A stretch of DNA of 50,196 bases from the NCBI GenBank assembly GCA_024643785.1, contig JAHEMI010000003.1, forward strand, positions 1 through 50,196, in the 5' to 3' direction. Positions 1 to 9,237 of this stretch are shown here, in pieces; position 1 is the stretch's first letter; each line of letters opens with the position of its first letter. This DNA is from Burkholderiaceae bacterium (lineage in GTDB: Bacteria > Pseudomonadota > Gammaproteobacteria > Burkholderiales > Burkholderiaceae_E). Below the pieces are notes generated by a model. It had not been told where the DNA came from. It was given only the letters and a program-made list of their open reading frames with translations, and searched no databases. The position numbers were made by a program, and so were the translations under genes.

Positions 1-46
1 TGGCAAGATCGGTCAACCGCGATCAACCATAACGGGAGTGATCAGG

Positions 47-1108
47 ATGCCCAGCAACAGGCGATGGCAGCAGCGACCACCAGGTGCGAATTGGGGTGAC
101 TTTGGAGCCGACGATCAGTGCGGCAGGATGAATCTGCTGACCCCGGAGAAGGTCCGGGAAGGCATCGCCGAAGCGCGCGCGGGTTTGACCTTTTGCCTTA
201 GCCTGCCGCTCGACTACCCCGGCGGTAACGTCCTGAATCCGCGCCGCATGCCGCCGGCGCTGCGGCCAACGCTGCGCGATGGTCATCCGAATCTGAACTA
301 CCAGCTGCAACGCGACAACCCCAACTGCACCGATGTAGTCAACGACGACCTGGCGGTGTTGCATCTGCAGTATTCGACCCAGTGGGACGGGTTGGCTCAC
401 ATTGGCCAGATGTTCGACTGCGACGGTGACGGGGTGCCAGAGGCGGTTTACTACAACGGTTATCGTGCCGGCATCGACGTAGTGGGGCCGCTCGACGGTG
501 CTGATGGCGGCGCTCCTGAGACCGGCGGCATCGCTCAGCCATCGACCTCGGCGGCGAAGGCGCTCGGCATCGAGAAGATGGCCGAGCGCTGCGTCCAGGG
601 CCGCGCGGTGATGATCGACCTGTACCGTCATTTCGGCAGGCAGCGCAGCCTGGTTGGTTACGATGCGCTGATGAGGGTGCTGGAATCCGATCACGTCGCA
701 GTCGAGAGCGGCGATATGGTGTGCCTCCACACCGGATTTGCCGCGATGATTCTGGAGATGAACCGTGCGCCCGATTCCCATGCGCTTGAGAACAGCTGCG
801 CCGTGCTTGACGGGCGCGACGCCCGGCTGCTGCAATGGATCACCGACTCGGGCCTGGCAGCATTGATCGCCGACAATTACGCGGTCGAGGCGCTTCCCGC
901 CAGTAGCCAGCCGGCGCACTGTGCCGCCTTGCCCCTGCACGAGCACTGCCTGTTCAAGCTGGGAGTACATCTGGGAGAGCTCTGGCACCTGACGCCTCTG
1001 GCCGATTGGCTGCGCGCGCACGATCGCAACCGTTTCCTGCTGACCGCTCCGCCGCTGCGTCTGCCGGGAGCCATTGGATCGCCAGTGACTCCAATTGCGA
1101 CGGTCTGA
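47..1108 (+). CDS. Cyclase-family (kynurenine formamidase-like) metal-dependent hydrolase
   Basis: A 353-residue protein resembling the cyclase / kynurenine formamidase fold (PF04199 type). These are metal-dependent hydrolases of amide or lactone bonds, and the substrate cannot be told here. The family's HxGTHxDxxxH signature appears as STQWDGLAH (residues about 110-118), with Gln where the classical signature has the second His. As I recall, this TQWDG variant marks a large bacterial subfamily. No signal peptide is seen, so it is probably cytoplasmic. The ORF track opens at a GTG at 38, but the ATG at 47 has GGGAG about eight bases upstream and is preferred. It is followed 47 bp later by the WD40 lipoprotein gene, with no obvious functional link. 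Confidence 0.82.
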   Translation: MPSNRRWQQRPPGANWGDFGADDQCGRMNLLTPEKVREGIAEARAGLTFCLSLPLDYPGGNVLNPRRMPPALRPTLRDGHPNLNYQLQRDNPNCTDVVNDDLAVLHLQYSTQWDGLAHIGQMFDCDGDGVPEAVYYNGYRAGIDVVGPLDGADGGAPETGGIAQPSTSAAKALGIEKMAERCVQGRAVMIDLYRHFGRQRSLVGYDALMRVLESDHVAVESGDMVCLHTGFAAMILEMNRAPDSHALENSCAVLDGRDARLLQWITDSGLAALIADNYAVEALPASSQPAHCAALPLHEHCLFKLGVHLGELWHLTPLADWLRAHDRNRFLLTAPPLRLPGAIGSPVTPIATV

Positions 1109-1155
1109 GCAGATCAACCTGATCGCCGCCCTATTCTGATTCGGGAGTCGACGCC

Positions 1156-2292
1156 ATGAAGCCAGCGATGACCATTGCCTGCTTGGCGATAATCGCCGGA
1201 TTGAGCGTGGGTTGCGCCTCCACCGAGGAGCGTCGTGGAGAGTTCCTGCCCGGCTATGCGCGGGCCCTCGCATGGTCTCCCGACGCCAAACACATACTCG
1301 CGGTGCGCGCATGGGACCTGGTGGTCCACGATGCCGCAACATTGCAGCCGCTGGTCACCCGGGAGCCGAGACAACGTCCGTTGCAGGTGAGCCGGCCGGC
1401 GGCCGCGATCGCCTTTGCTCCTGATGGCAAGACCTTCGCCACGGCCGGTTTCGACGGCGGAGTCGTACTCTGGGATGCGGCCAACTGGTCGCAGAAGACG
1501 TGGTTCGCCGGTGCCCAAGGAGCAACTGCTCTGGCCTTCGCCCCGGATGGCAAGGCGCTGGTCGTGGCCGGCCCGGACACTGCGCTGATGGTCTTCGATG
1601 TCGCCTCCGGCAAGCCCTCGGCCACCATGCTGGCCGCTCCGTCGGCGACGATGTCGCTGGCGATTTCACCTGACGGCAGCCAGCTCGCGACCGGGGAAAC
1701 GACTCGCCAAGTGCGTCTCTGGAAGCTGCCTGGGAAGGAACCATCGGTCACGGTGAAGGGGCTCGTTGGCCCGGTTCTTTCGGTCGCGTATTCGCCCGAT
1801 GGAAAGTGGTTGGCCACGTCTGCTGGCGGCCGCGAGGTTCGTCTACTGGCGCCGCTGGATTCAGATCAGACCCGCAAGCTTGTTGATCCTCAAGCGCTTA
1901 CCGCCGAACAGCGTTCGAAGGAAGCGACGGCTTCCGCTGTGCTCGGAGTCGTTTCGGTAATCGGGATGGTGCGCTCGTTCCAACTAGTAGGCGCCCCGGC
2001 GATTGTTCCCGCGGCCGGCGTCAGCCACCAGGAATGGCCGCCGATGAACTGCCCACTGGTTTTCTCCGCGGATGGGAAGTTGCTCGCGGCAATCCACCAC
2101 TCGTTCGACTGGTCGAGTGATTTTCACGTCGAGGTCTTTGAAGTCGGGAGCGGCGCGCGGATAAGTTCATATAGCGGTGGCATCTCGTCGCTGGCATTTT
2201 CGCCCGATGGCAGTCGTCTCGCGGTCAGCGGCATCCTCGGCATCATTCTTCTTGACCCGCAGACGGGTCGGGAAATAGCTGTTGGCCGGTGA
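1156..2292 (+). CDS. WD40-repeat beta-propeller lipoprotein
   Basis: A 378-residue protein beginning with a lipoprotein signal (MTIACLAIIAGLSVGC, lipid-modified Cys20), so it is predicted to be membrane-anchored and periplasm-facing. The rest is made of WD40-like units with the recurring pattern A-[FIY]-[AS]-PDGK followed by V-x-L-[WF]-[DK]. About seven units can be counted (for example AIAFAPDGKTFATAG, SLAISPDGSQLATG, SVAYSPDGKWLATS, SLAFSPDGSRLAVSG), enough for a closed seven-bladed propeller. Such propellers are protein-interaction scaffolds, and no catalytic motif is visible. The loop between blades five and six (about residues 235-295) is longer and more hydrophobic than the others. GGGAG at 1143 supports the ATG. 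The fadL-like gene is convergent. Confidence 0.85.
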   Translation: MKPAMTIACLAIIAGLSVGCASTEERRGEFLPGYARALAWSPDAKHILAVRAWDLVVHDAATLQPLVTREPRQRPLQVSRPAAAIAFAPDGKTFATAGFDGGVVLWDAANWSQKTWFAGAQGATALAFAPDGKALVVAGPDTALMVFDVASGKPSATMLAAPSATMSLAISPDGSQLATGETTRQVRLWKLPGKEPSVTVKGLVGPVLSVAYSPDGKWLATSAGGREVRLLAPLDSDQTRKLVDPQALTAEQRSKEATASAVLGVVSVIGMVRSFQLVGAPAIVPAAGVSHQEWPPMNCPLVFSADGKLLAAIHHSFDWSSDFHVEVFEVGSGARISSYSGGISSLAFSPDGSRLAVSGILGIILLDPQTGREIAVGR

Positions 2293-2354
2293 CGATATTC
2301 GGCGCTGGCGACGAAGAATTGGTTCCCGGAAATCGCTGAAGACTCCGGGCCGGT

Positions 2355-3611
2355 TCAGTACTTCCAGCCGTAACCGACTCCGAGAATATTCTCGGACAGG
2401 TGCAAGCTCGCGACACCACCACCGTAGTTTGCCGGAATCGGCCCGTCGACAGCCTTCCTGAAAGCGTGGGTGAAGTAGACGCTCAGTTCGCCGTGCTTGC
2501 CCTGTTTCCAGGTTGCCCCGACGCTCAGGTGGTCCTGCACCACGCCCGGGGCGAGGATGTTCAGGAGAATCTCCGCGGCCGGAACTGGTTGTGTGACATG
2601 ACTGTAGCCACCCCGCAAGGTCAGCTTGGGACTCGCGTCGTAGCTCACGCCGATCTTCAAGACCGAGACATCGCGCCACCCAAAACCGGGGCCATTGGAC
2701 GAGCCGAACTGGGTGCCGGTAAAGAGCGTATTTCCCACCGACTTGACGCTGCCGAACTCGATGCGCTGGATATCAGCGGCCAGCGTCAGCGCCTCGGTTG
2801 CCTGCCAGGCGATGCCGACGCCATAGTTGGCGGGGATATCGAACCCGCCCTGCTCTGCGAACAGGCCCTTGTACTTGTCGAATTTGCCCATCCTCGTTGT
2901 GGTGGCGTAGGTCGCGCCAACGGTCAGTTCGGGTGTGAGCTTGCCGGTATAGCCGATGCGCAGCCCCCATCCAGTCGCCGAGTCGGAACCATGGTTGGAG
3001 AAGTCTCCCGGTGACTCGGACGCGCCATTGCCGGCAAAGAGTCCGATGCCCTTGGCTGCGAAACGTTGGTAGGCAAGATTGACGGCAATTCCCAGCGCGT
3101 GATCTTCGTTCACCTTGTAGGCGAGCGTGGGCGAGATGAACAATTGCTCGAGGTTGACTCCGGCGGCTCCGCTGGCGCCGAAGCCACTCCAGGGGTTCAC
3201 CGCGTAATCGGTATTCATACCGCCGTTGCCGTACACGGCTACACCGGCCGACCACTGCGTGTTCAACTGCCTGACGTAACCGAGTTCGGGAATCAGGAAG
3301 TTCCTGGTGTCATTGCCGTCATAACTGCCGTTCAGGGTGCTGCCGCCCGGGCCGGCGTTGCCGCTGATGTCGGCGCCGCGTCTGGGCTGGAACAGGGTCA
3401 AGCCAAGGTCGGCACGGTCACCGACAAATGCTGTGCCGGCAGGGTTGGTCGCTGCAGCCAGGCCGTCCTGAGGCAACGCGATGCCAATGCCGGCAATGCC
3501 CAAAGACTTCGCGCCGTAGCCGTGGGCGAAGTAACCGTTGGTTGCTGAGGCGGTGTTGGTGGCAAGCAGTCCGAGCAGGACAATGGCGGGGAGTGCTTTG
3601 GGGCTGATCAT
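2355..3611 (-). CDS. FadL/TodX-family outer membrane transport protein (OmpP1)
   Basis: A 418-residue outer-membrane beta-barrel of the FadL / OmpP1 / TodX family, which lets long-chain fatty acids or aromatic hydrocarbons diffuse through the outer membrane. A signal peptide ends near TASA (residue 23). The mature N-terminus TNGYFAHGYGAKSLGIAG and the following DGLAAATNPAG are the family's hallmark N-terminal hatch region. The barrel ends in the aromatic C-terminal signature GVGYGWKY expected of BAM substrates. No strong Shine-Dalgarno precedes the ATG. It diverges from the DUF423 gene across a 192-bp intergenic region. The ligand cannot be deduced from sequence. Confidence 0.93.
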   Translation of the reverse strand: MISPKALPAIVLLGLLATNTASATNGYFAHGYGAKSLGIAGIGIALPQDGLAAATNPAGTAFVGDRADLGLTLFQPRRGADISGNAGPGGSTLNGSYDGNDTRNFLIPELGYVRQLNTQWSAGVAVYGNGGMNTDYAVNPWSGFGASGAAGVNLEQLFISPTLAYKVNEDHALGIAVNLAYQRFAAKGIGLFAGNGASESPGDFSNHGSDSATGWGLRIGYTGKLTPELTVGATYATTTRMGKFDKYKGLFAEQGGFDIPANYGVGIAWQATEALTLAADIQRIEFGSVKSVGNTLFTGTQFGSSNGPGFGWRDVSVLKIGVSYDASPKLTLRGGYSHVTQPVPAAEILLNILAPGVVQDHLSVGATWKQGKHGELSVYFTHAFRKAVDGPIPANYGGGVASLHLSENILGVGYGWKY

Positions 3612-3742
3612 TAGTTTTGGTCTCGGAGGTTTGCTGGAGGCGCGCAGACTAGCACCCCCAAATGCGAGACCAAACCAACTTATTCAGCTTTGCTTATGCG
3701 GTTTATAGTCATTGTGTCGGTGAGGCCAGGACTCGAACGGGA

Positions 3743-3762
3743 AACGCACCATCTGGTGCGTT
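3743..3762. repeat. Perfect 8-bp hairpin in the fadL / DUF423 divergent region
   Basis: AACGCACC-ATCT-GGTGCGTT is a perfect 8-bp inverted repeat with a 4-base loop. It is enclosed by an outer pair GGCCAG (3724) / CTGGCC (3771). It lies in the untranslated leader of the DUF423 gene and upstream of the divergent fadL-type gene. It has no T-run, so it is not a canonical terminator. A tRNA T-arm-like string (RC: GTTCGAGTCC) lies between the stems, but a T-stem does not pair. Confidence 0.6.
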
Positions 3763-3803
3763 ACACTGGCCGTCGGCCCCCGGCATGAAGCCCCTGATCC
3801 ATC

Positions 3804-4199
3804 GTGTTGACAAACGAAATCCCAGCCAAGGCAAGACTGTTTCTCGTTGCCGGTTGCATCGCTGCCCTGCTCGCGGTAGCCGCTGGCGCCTTCGGCGCGC
3901 ATGCGTTGAAGATGCGCCTGACGCCAGACCTGCTGGCGGTCTTCAGAACCGGCGCCGACTATCACTTCTATCACTCGTTCGGCCTGATCCTCGTCGGCTT
4001 GGCAGCCTTGCACCGGCCCGAAAGCAGGCATCTGCGCGCCGCCGGCTGGGCAATGCTCGTCGGCATCGTCCTGTTCTCCGGCAGCCTCTACCTGATGGCA
4101 CTGAGCGGCGCCACCTGGCTGGGAGCGCTAACCCCGCTGGGCGGCGTGTCCTTCATCGCCGCCTGGGCGCTCTTCGCCCTGGCCTTCATCAAGCATTGA
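3804..4199 (+). CDS. DUF423 family inner-membrane protein (YgdD-like)
   Basis: A 131-residue, very hydrophobic protein of the DUF423 family. It has four predicted membrane segments: residues 10-30 (LFLVAGCIAALLAVAAGAFG), 50-68, 76-97 and 103-128. The family hallmark GAFGAHALK after the first helix and the ADYHFYHSFGL stretch match DUF423. The biochemical role of the family is unknown. The start is a GTG without a clear ribosome-binding site, and a TTG at 3807 is the alternative. The neighbours (FadL-like, Ig-like lipoprotein) are both on the other strand, so it is monocistronic. Confidence 0.88.
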   Translation: MLTNEIPAKARLFLVAGCIAALLAVAAGAFGAHALKMRLTPDLLAVFRTGADYHFYHSFGLILVGLAALHRPESRHLRAAGWAMLVGIVLFSGSLYLMALSGATWLGALTPLGGVSFIAAWALFALAFIKH

Positions 4200-4239
4200 A
4201 GCTTGCCCCTCGCGCGCGCCAGCGCCGGCGTTCTCGAGG

Positions 4240-5391
4240 TCAGTCGCAGCGATCAACACCATCGCCGCTGGTGCTGAAATTCCAGCTGTAGTCGGCGAGG
4301 GTGGCGTTGCCGGAATAATCCTTCAATCCGGCGGCCACGGTGGCGCTATAGGTGATCCCCGGGTTCAGTTCATCGAAAGCATGGAAGCTCCAGAGCAGCG
4401 TGCCTCCCTGGTGACTGACCGATCCGGCAACCGGCAGACCGTCAGGACCCTTGACGGTCAAGAACAGCGTGATCGGAACGATGTCTTCGCTCAGTGTCAC
4501 GGTCACCACCGTGGCGGCGCCAGCGCAATTGCTGCCCGCTGCGGGGCTGACCGCGACCACGGCTGGCGGAAAGATGTCGGGAGCCCCGGCGGTGGTGAAG
4601 CTGATGCTCGGGGTCGCCGACAATGGGTTGCCAGCCACGTCACGGGTCGCGGAAGTGACGGTGAAACTATGGCTGGTCGCGTAGGCCAGGGGCGAGTTCG
4701 GTTTCAGCGTCCAGGTGTTGGCGTACGGGCCGATGGCCACGGTGGCAGGAATGACGCTGCCAATGCCATCGAGGAGCACGAGATTGGTCGCATTGACGCT
4801 GGCCGGGTCCATCGCTTCGCTGAACGTTACCGTGACGCTGCTGTTCACGTCGACATTGGTAGCGCCGTTGGCCGGCGAGATGCCCGCGACCTGAGGCGGC
4901 GTGGTGTCAAGCAGGCGGGTGACCGTCAGGGTTGCCGCCCCGGTGTTGCCGCTGCTGTCGCTGGCGTTTATGCGGATGACGTTGATGCCCGGGGCCAGCG
5001 GCACGACCGCATCCCAGATGACCCGCACCTGGAGCAGGCAGTTCAGGTAGAACTGCCAGGCGCTGCCGCTCTGGCCGGTAGTGGCATTGACCCAGGTCAC
5101 CTGGTAACCGGGGGGCAGCGTGCCATGACCAAAGAGACACGCGAGTCCGACGCATGCGCAGCTTGAACCCGCTGGTACGAATGCCGATCCCGACAGCGCC
5201 ACCCCGGCGCCGTCGGTTTCATAGGTGGGATCCCAGGTCGGGCTGGCAATGCTCACCGGGTAAGGGTCGGGCGGCGGACCTTCCTCGTCTGCGCCACCGC
5301 CCCCGCAAGCGGCGAGGAACGCGGCGAGCAGGAACACGGCAATACCCCGCGACCATCTCGCGCGGAGCTCCGATGGTGATTTGACAGTCAT
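4240..5391 (-). CDS. Ig-like domain (SbsA_Ig) surface lipoprotein
   Basis: A 383-residue lipoprotein. The ATG at 5391 is chosen because GGGGAG lies seven bases upstream and because it starts a proper lipoprotein signal, LLAAFLAAC, with Cys29 followed by GGGG. After a Pro/Asp-rich spacer come three beta-sandwich modules. The first (about 45-160) contains a Cys cluster, CACVGLAC. The second begins PQVAGISPANGATNVDVNSS and continues VTVTFSEAMDPASV, the signature of bacterial Ig-like SbsA_Ig domains. The third begins PPAVVAVSPAAGSNC and ends with WNFSTSGDGVDRC. It is probably a surface or periplasmic adhesion or binding protein, with the ligand unknown. Codon use matches the neighbours. Confidence 0.85.
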   Translation of the reverse strand: MTVKSPSELRARWSRGIAVFLLAAFLAACGGGGADEEGPPPDPYPVSIASPTWDPTYETDGAGVALSGSAFVPAGSSCACVGLACLFGHGTLPPGYQVTWVNATTGQSGSAWQFYLNCLLQVRVIWDAVVPLAPGINVIRINASDSSGNTGAATLTVTRLLDTTPPQVAGISPANGATNVDVNSSVTVTFSEAMDPASVNATNLVLLDGIGSVIPATVAIGPYANTWTLKPNSPLAYATSHSFTVTSATRDVAGNPLSATPSISFTTAGAPDIFPPAVVAVSPAAGSNCAGAATVVTVTLSEDIVPITLFLTVKGPDGLPVAGSVSHQGGTLLWSFHAFDELNPGITYSATVAAGLKDYSGNATLADYSWNFSTSGDGVDRCD

Positions 5392-5564
5392 CTGCTGCTC
5401 CCCGAACGGGTGTCGTGGTGTCGCTACCGGCTGCAATACTGGGCCACGCCGATGTTGCAGTAAACCCCCCACGCAGGGAAGCCTCCAGTCGCTCTGGCAG
5501 GCCGCTCGGGAGGGCCATGTCCCGCGGATGGTTTAGGGCCGCATGGCGGTTGCCGTCACTGCGC

Positions 5565-5570
5565 TATGAT
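5565..5570 (+). promoter_or_regulatory. Candidate -10 element for the DUF202-like gene
   Basis: TATGAT lies 46 bases before the start codon at 5617, in a 225-base gap between divergent genes. No convincing -35 hexamer is seen at the usual spacing, so this is a weak call. The rest of the gap (5392-5616) shows no gene or repeat. Confidence 0.3.
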
Positions 5571-5616
5571 CGAACTTCCACTTCCAGCGCCGCCGCACCG
5601 GCTTGGCGAGACCTGA

Positions 5617-5958
5617 ATGGCAGATTTGGCGAACATCGGCAACGACACCGATTCGATCGCGATCGGCGAAGTGCAGCTGCTGCTCTCCGAGAAGCGCACC
5701 TCGCTGGCCGTGATGCGCACCGGCATCGCGGTACTGGCCTTGCCGCTGTCGGTGCTGAGCGTGCTGGTCGCCACTTCGCGGTACTACGATGTCGGCGAGG
5801 TGCTGTATCTGGTCGTGCCGCTGGGCGCGCTAACTCTTGCCCTGGTCATCTTCGGCTCATACCTGATAGTCCATGCGATCGGACACATGCGACGCTACGA
5901 CCGCTTGATTCTCAAGATCAAGTCCGAGCACAGCATAATCGCCGAATACATCGATTAG
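5617..5958 (+). CDS. Small DUF202-like inner-membrane protein
   Basis: A 113-residue hypothetical protein. An N-terminal amphipathic stretch, EVQLLLSEKRTSLAVMRTG, is followed by two hydrophobic helices (about residues 36-56 and 66-90). It ends in a charged, lysine-rich tail, MRRYDRLILKIKSEHS. The ER/KRTxLAxxRTG pattern before the first helix recalls DUF202 (YidH) proteins, but this is a pattern match only. It lies 30 bp upstream of the SRAP gene and may be co-transcribed with it. No function can be assigned. Confidence 0.75.
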   Translation: MADLANIGNDTDSIAIGEVQLLLSEKRTSLAVMRTGIAVLALPLSVLSVLVATSRYYDVGEVLYLVVPLGALTLALVIFGSYLIVHAIGHMRRYDRLILKIKSEHSIIAEYID

Positions 5959-5988
5959 CCGCGCCGGCTCCGGACCGCGAGATTTCCC

Positions 5989-6666
5989 ATGTGTACCCAC
6001 TACCTGTCAGTGCCAAGCCCCGAGCGGCTGCGCGAGGCGTTCCACATCAACCCGCCGGCCGAGCTCGGACGCCATGACATGTGGCCGGGCTACTTCGGGC
6101 TGTTCATCCGCCGCGCCGACGAAATCGACGAATCGATCGGACTCGAATCGCGGCGCGAGGCGGTGCTGGGACGCTGGGGCCTGGTGCCGCACTGGTCGAA
6201 GGATGGCAAGGAGCGCAATACCGTCAACGCCCGCAGCGAGACCGCGGCGATCAAGCCCAGTTACCGGGACGCGTGGCGGCGCAGCCAGCGCTGCATCATT
6301 CCGGCGCAGGCAGTGTTCGAGCCTGACTGGCGCTCGGGCAAGGCGGTCGCCACCCAGATCGTCAGGGCGGACGGCCAGCCGTTGGGGATCGCCGGACTCT
6401 GGTCAGCCTGGCGCTCGCCCGATGGCTGGCTCGAAAGCTACACCATGCTGACCATCAACGCCGATGAGCACGAACTGATGCGCAATTTCCACCGCCCCAA
6501 GGAAGAGAAACGGATGGTGGTGATCCTGCCCGAGGACAGCTACGAGGATTGGCTGGGCGCCAGTCCCGAGCGCGCCGCCGGATTCATCCGACCCTACGGC
6601 GCGGAGCTGTTGCGTGCCGCCGCGCCGCCGCCGCGCGGCCAGCTCGATCTGGTGTCCGGGCAATAA
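5989..6666 (+). CDS. SOS response-associated peptidase family protein (SRAP; YedK/HMCES)
   Basis: A 225-residue SRAP protein. This family crosslinks covalently to abasic sites in single-stranded DNA through the N-terminal Cys exposed once Met1 is removed, shielding the lesion. The expected residues are present: Cys2 (MCTHY instead of the usual MCGRY), the RWGLVPHW core, Asn80 in NARSET, Glu111 in FEP, and His168 in NFHRP. The normal HxRMP motif is altered to HRPKEEKRM, a small variation. There is no transmembrane segment. The next gene (DUF167) starts at the very next base after the stop codon, implying translational coupling. Confidence 0.93.
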   Translation: MCTHYLSVPSPERLREAFHINPPAELGRHDMWPGYFGLFIRRADEIDESIGLESRREAVLGRWGLVPHWSKDGKERNTVNARSETAAIKPSYRDAWRRSQRCIIPAQAVFEPDWRSGKAVATQIVRADGQPLGIAGLWSAWRSPDGWLESYTMLTINADEHELMRNFHRPKEEKRMVVILPEDSYEDWLGASPERAAGFIRPYGAELLRAAAPPPRGQLDLVSGQ

Positions 6667-7023
6667 ATGGCCAAAGCCAGGAAATCAGCCGCGCCGGCGC
6701 CAGCTGCGGACGCCGCAGCCGGACCACACCCGGACGGGCGCTTCTTCCACTGGGAAGGCGAGGTGCTGGTCGTAAATATCCTCGGGACCCCTTCTGCCAA
6801 ACTGGACAAGATCGGCAAGCCCAAGGACAAGCAACTGAAGGTGTCGGTGACCGCAGACCCGGTGGGCGGCAAGGCCACCGATCACATGGTGAAGTTCCTC
6901 GCCAGGGAGTTCGGGGTCAGGACGAGCGACGTGGAAGTGGTCTTCGGCCGCATGAGCGTCAACAAGCAGTTGCGGATTGCCAGCCCGACGAAGTTCCCGC
7001 GGGCCTTCAAGCTCGGGGAATAG
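6667..7023 (+). CDS. DUF167 family protein (YggU-like)
   Basis: A 118-residue protein with an Ala/Pro-rich N-terminal extension (about 25 residues), then the compact DUF167 fold. The motif VTADPVGGKATDHMVKFLA (residues about 59-77) followed by VEVVFGRMSVNKQLRI matches the family's [AP]PVxGKAN…L…SxxKxxxI signature, although the canonical Asn after KA is Thr here. The family is widespread and its role is unclear. It is directly abutted to the SRAP gene and convergent with panC. Confidence 0.82.
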   Translation: MAKARKSAAPAPAADAAAGPHPDGRFFHWEGEVLVVNILGTPSAKLDKIGKPKDKQLKVSVTADPVGGKATDHMVKFLAREFGVRTSDVEVVFGRMSVNKQLRIASPTKFPRAFKLGE

Positions 7024-7039
7024 CCGCGCCTCCGGCGCC

Positions 7040-7927
<888 letters not shown>

Positions 7928-7939
7928 TCAGGAGCCGGT

Positions 7940-9076
7940 TCACTGCACCCGCCGCACCACGACGCAGCCGATCGAATAGCCGGCGCCAAACGAGCAGATC
8001 ACCCCGATATCACCGGCGGCCAGACCCTCGCGGTTGCGATGGAAGGCGATGATCGAGCCCGCCGAGGCGGTGTTGGCGTATTCGTCGAGGATCACTGGGG
8101 CACGTTCCGGTCCGGGATCGGCGCCCAGCAACTTGCGGGTAATGAACAGGTTCATGTTCAGGTTCGCCTGGTGCAGCCAGTAGCGCGCGACCGAATGCGG
8201 CTCGATGCCCAGTTGCGTCAGGTGCCCGCCGATGTGTTCGACCACCATCGGGCAGACTTCCTTGAACACCTTGCGGCCTTCCTGCACGAAGAGCTGGTCG
8301 TGGGCGTTGCGGTCGACCTCTTCGCAGCGCCCCAGGAACCCGGCGTTGTTGCGGATGTTGTTCGAGAACTTGGTCGCCAGTTTGGTGCCGAGGATGTCGA
8401 AGCGTTCGCTGACCTTGGCCTTGGCGGCGTCCTCGACCACCACCGCGGTGCAGACGTCGCCGAAAATGAAGTGGCTGTCGCGGTCGCGCCAGTCGAGGTG
8501 CGCCGAGGTGATTTCGGGGCTGACCACCAGTGCCGCGCGCGAGGTGCCGGCGCGGATTGCGTTGGCGGCCTGCTCGATGCCGAAGGTCGCCGACGAGCAG
8601 GCGACGTTCATGTCGTAGGCATAGCCCGAGGCGCCCAGCGCCTGCTGCAGTTCGATCGCCATCGCGGGGTAGGCGCGCTGCATGTTGGCGCAGGCGATGA
8701 TCACCAGGTCGATGTCGGCGGCTTCGCGCCGGGCCATCGCCAGGGCGTCGCGCGCCGCTCCCAGGGCGATCTCGACCTGCAGCGACATTTCCTCGTTGGG
8801 GCGGGGGGCAAAGTACGGGCGCATCCGCGTCGGGTCGACCACGCCGCGGCGATCGAGGACATAGCGCTGGCGGATTCCCGAGGCTTTCTCGATGAACTCG
8901 ACGTTCGAGGGCTCGAGGGCGACCGCCTCGCCGCGACTGATCGCGGCGGCATTGCGCGTGTTCTCGAGCTCGACGTACTCGTTGAACGAAGCCACCAGTT
9001 CATCATTGGTAATGACGTCGGGGGCGTTCCACAGGCCGGTGCCGGTGATGGCTGCAACGACAGGGCTAGGCGTCAT
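7940..9076 (-). CDS. FabH-like 3-oxoacyl-ACP synthase III (long clade)
   Basis: A 378-residue thiolase-fold condensing enzyme with the complete KAS III triad: Cys160 in NVACSSATFG, His in WLHQANLNMN, and Asn in EYANTASAGS. Compared with classical FabH (about 320 residues) it has insertions, notably an extra segment at about residues 30-62 and a LFVQEGRKVFKEVCP stretch. This is the pattern I recall for FabH-like enzymes that prime on acyl-CoAs from beta-oxidation rather than acetyl-CoA, so the true substrate is uncertain. The ATG at 9076 is preferred over the track start at 9151 because the homologous region begins there and GGGAG lies upstream. It follows pta-ackA in the same direction after 161 bp. 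Confidence 0.9.
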   Translation of the reverse strand: MTPSPVVAAITGTGLWNAPDVITNDELVASFNEYVELENTRNAAAISRGEAVALEPSNVEFIEKASGIRQRYVLDRRGVVDPTRMRPYFAPRPNEEMSLQVEIALGAARDALAMARREAADIDLVIIACANMQRAYPAMAIELQQALGASGYAYDMNVACSSATFGIEQAANAIRAGTSRAALVVSPEITSAHLDWRDRDSHFIFGDVCTAVVVEDAAKAKVSERFDILGTKLATKFSNNIRNNAGFLGRCEEVDRNAHDQLFVQEGRKVFKEVCPMVVEHIGGHLTQLGIEPHSVARYWLHQANLNMNLFITRKLLGADPGPERAPVILDEYANTASAGSIIAFHRNREGLAAGDIGVICSFGAGYSIGCVVVRRVQ

Positions 9077-9237
9077 GGTGCTCGGTACTCCCGGAAATGC
9101 TGGCGCCGCTGCCGGGACTCTGGCTGCCCCGACGCTGGCATGGGCGCCCATTGTACGGCAGCAGGTCGGTGGAATCCTTACGGATGGAGGTGATTCCTGC
9201 CGGCGCGCCGACGCCGGTGGAGCAATCAGCCCACTGG

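Noticed and set aside
3720-3790. Possible tRNA gene on the minus strand
   Set aside because: GTTCGAGTCC looks like a T-loop, but the T-stem cannot pair and no matching acceptor or anticodon arm could be built.
4000-4020. Sigma-54 promoter-like TTGGCAGCCTTGCA
   Set aside because: The spacing between the GG and GC elements is too short, and it lies inside the DUF423 coding region.
9198-9222. Rho-independent terminator after ackA
   Set aside because: There is a GC-rich stem CCGGCG/CGCCGG but no T-run on the minus strand, so I do not call it a terminator.
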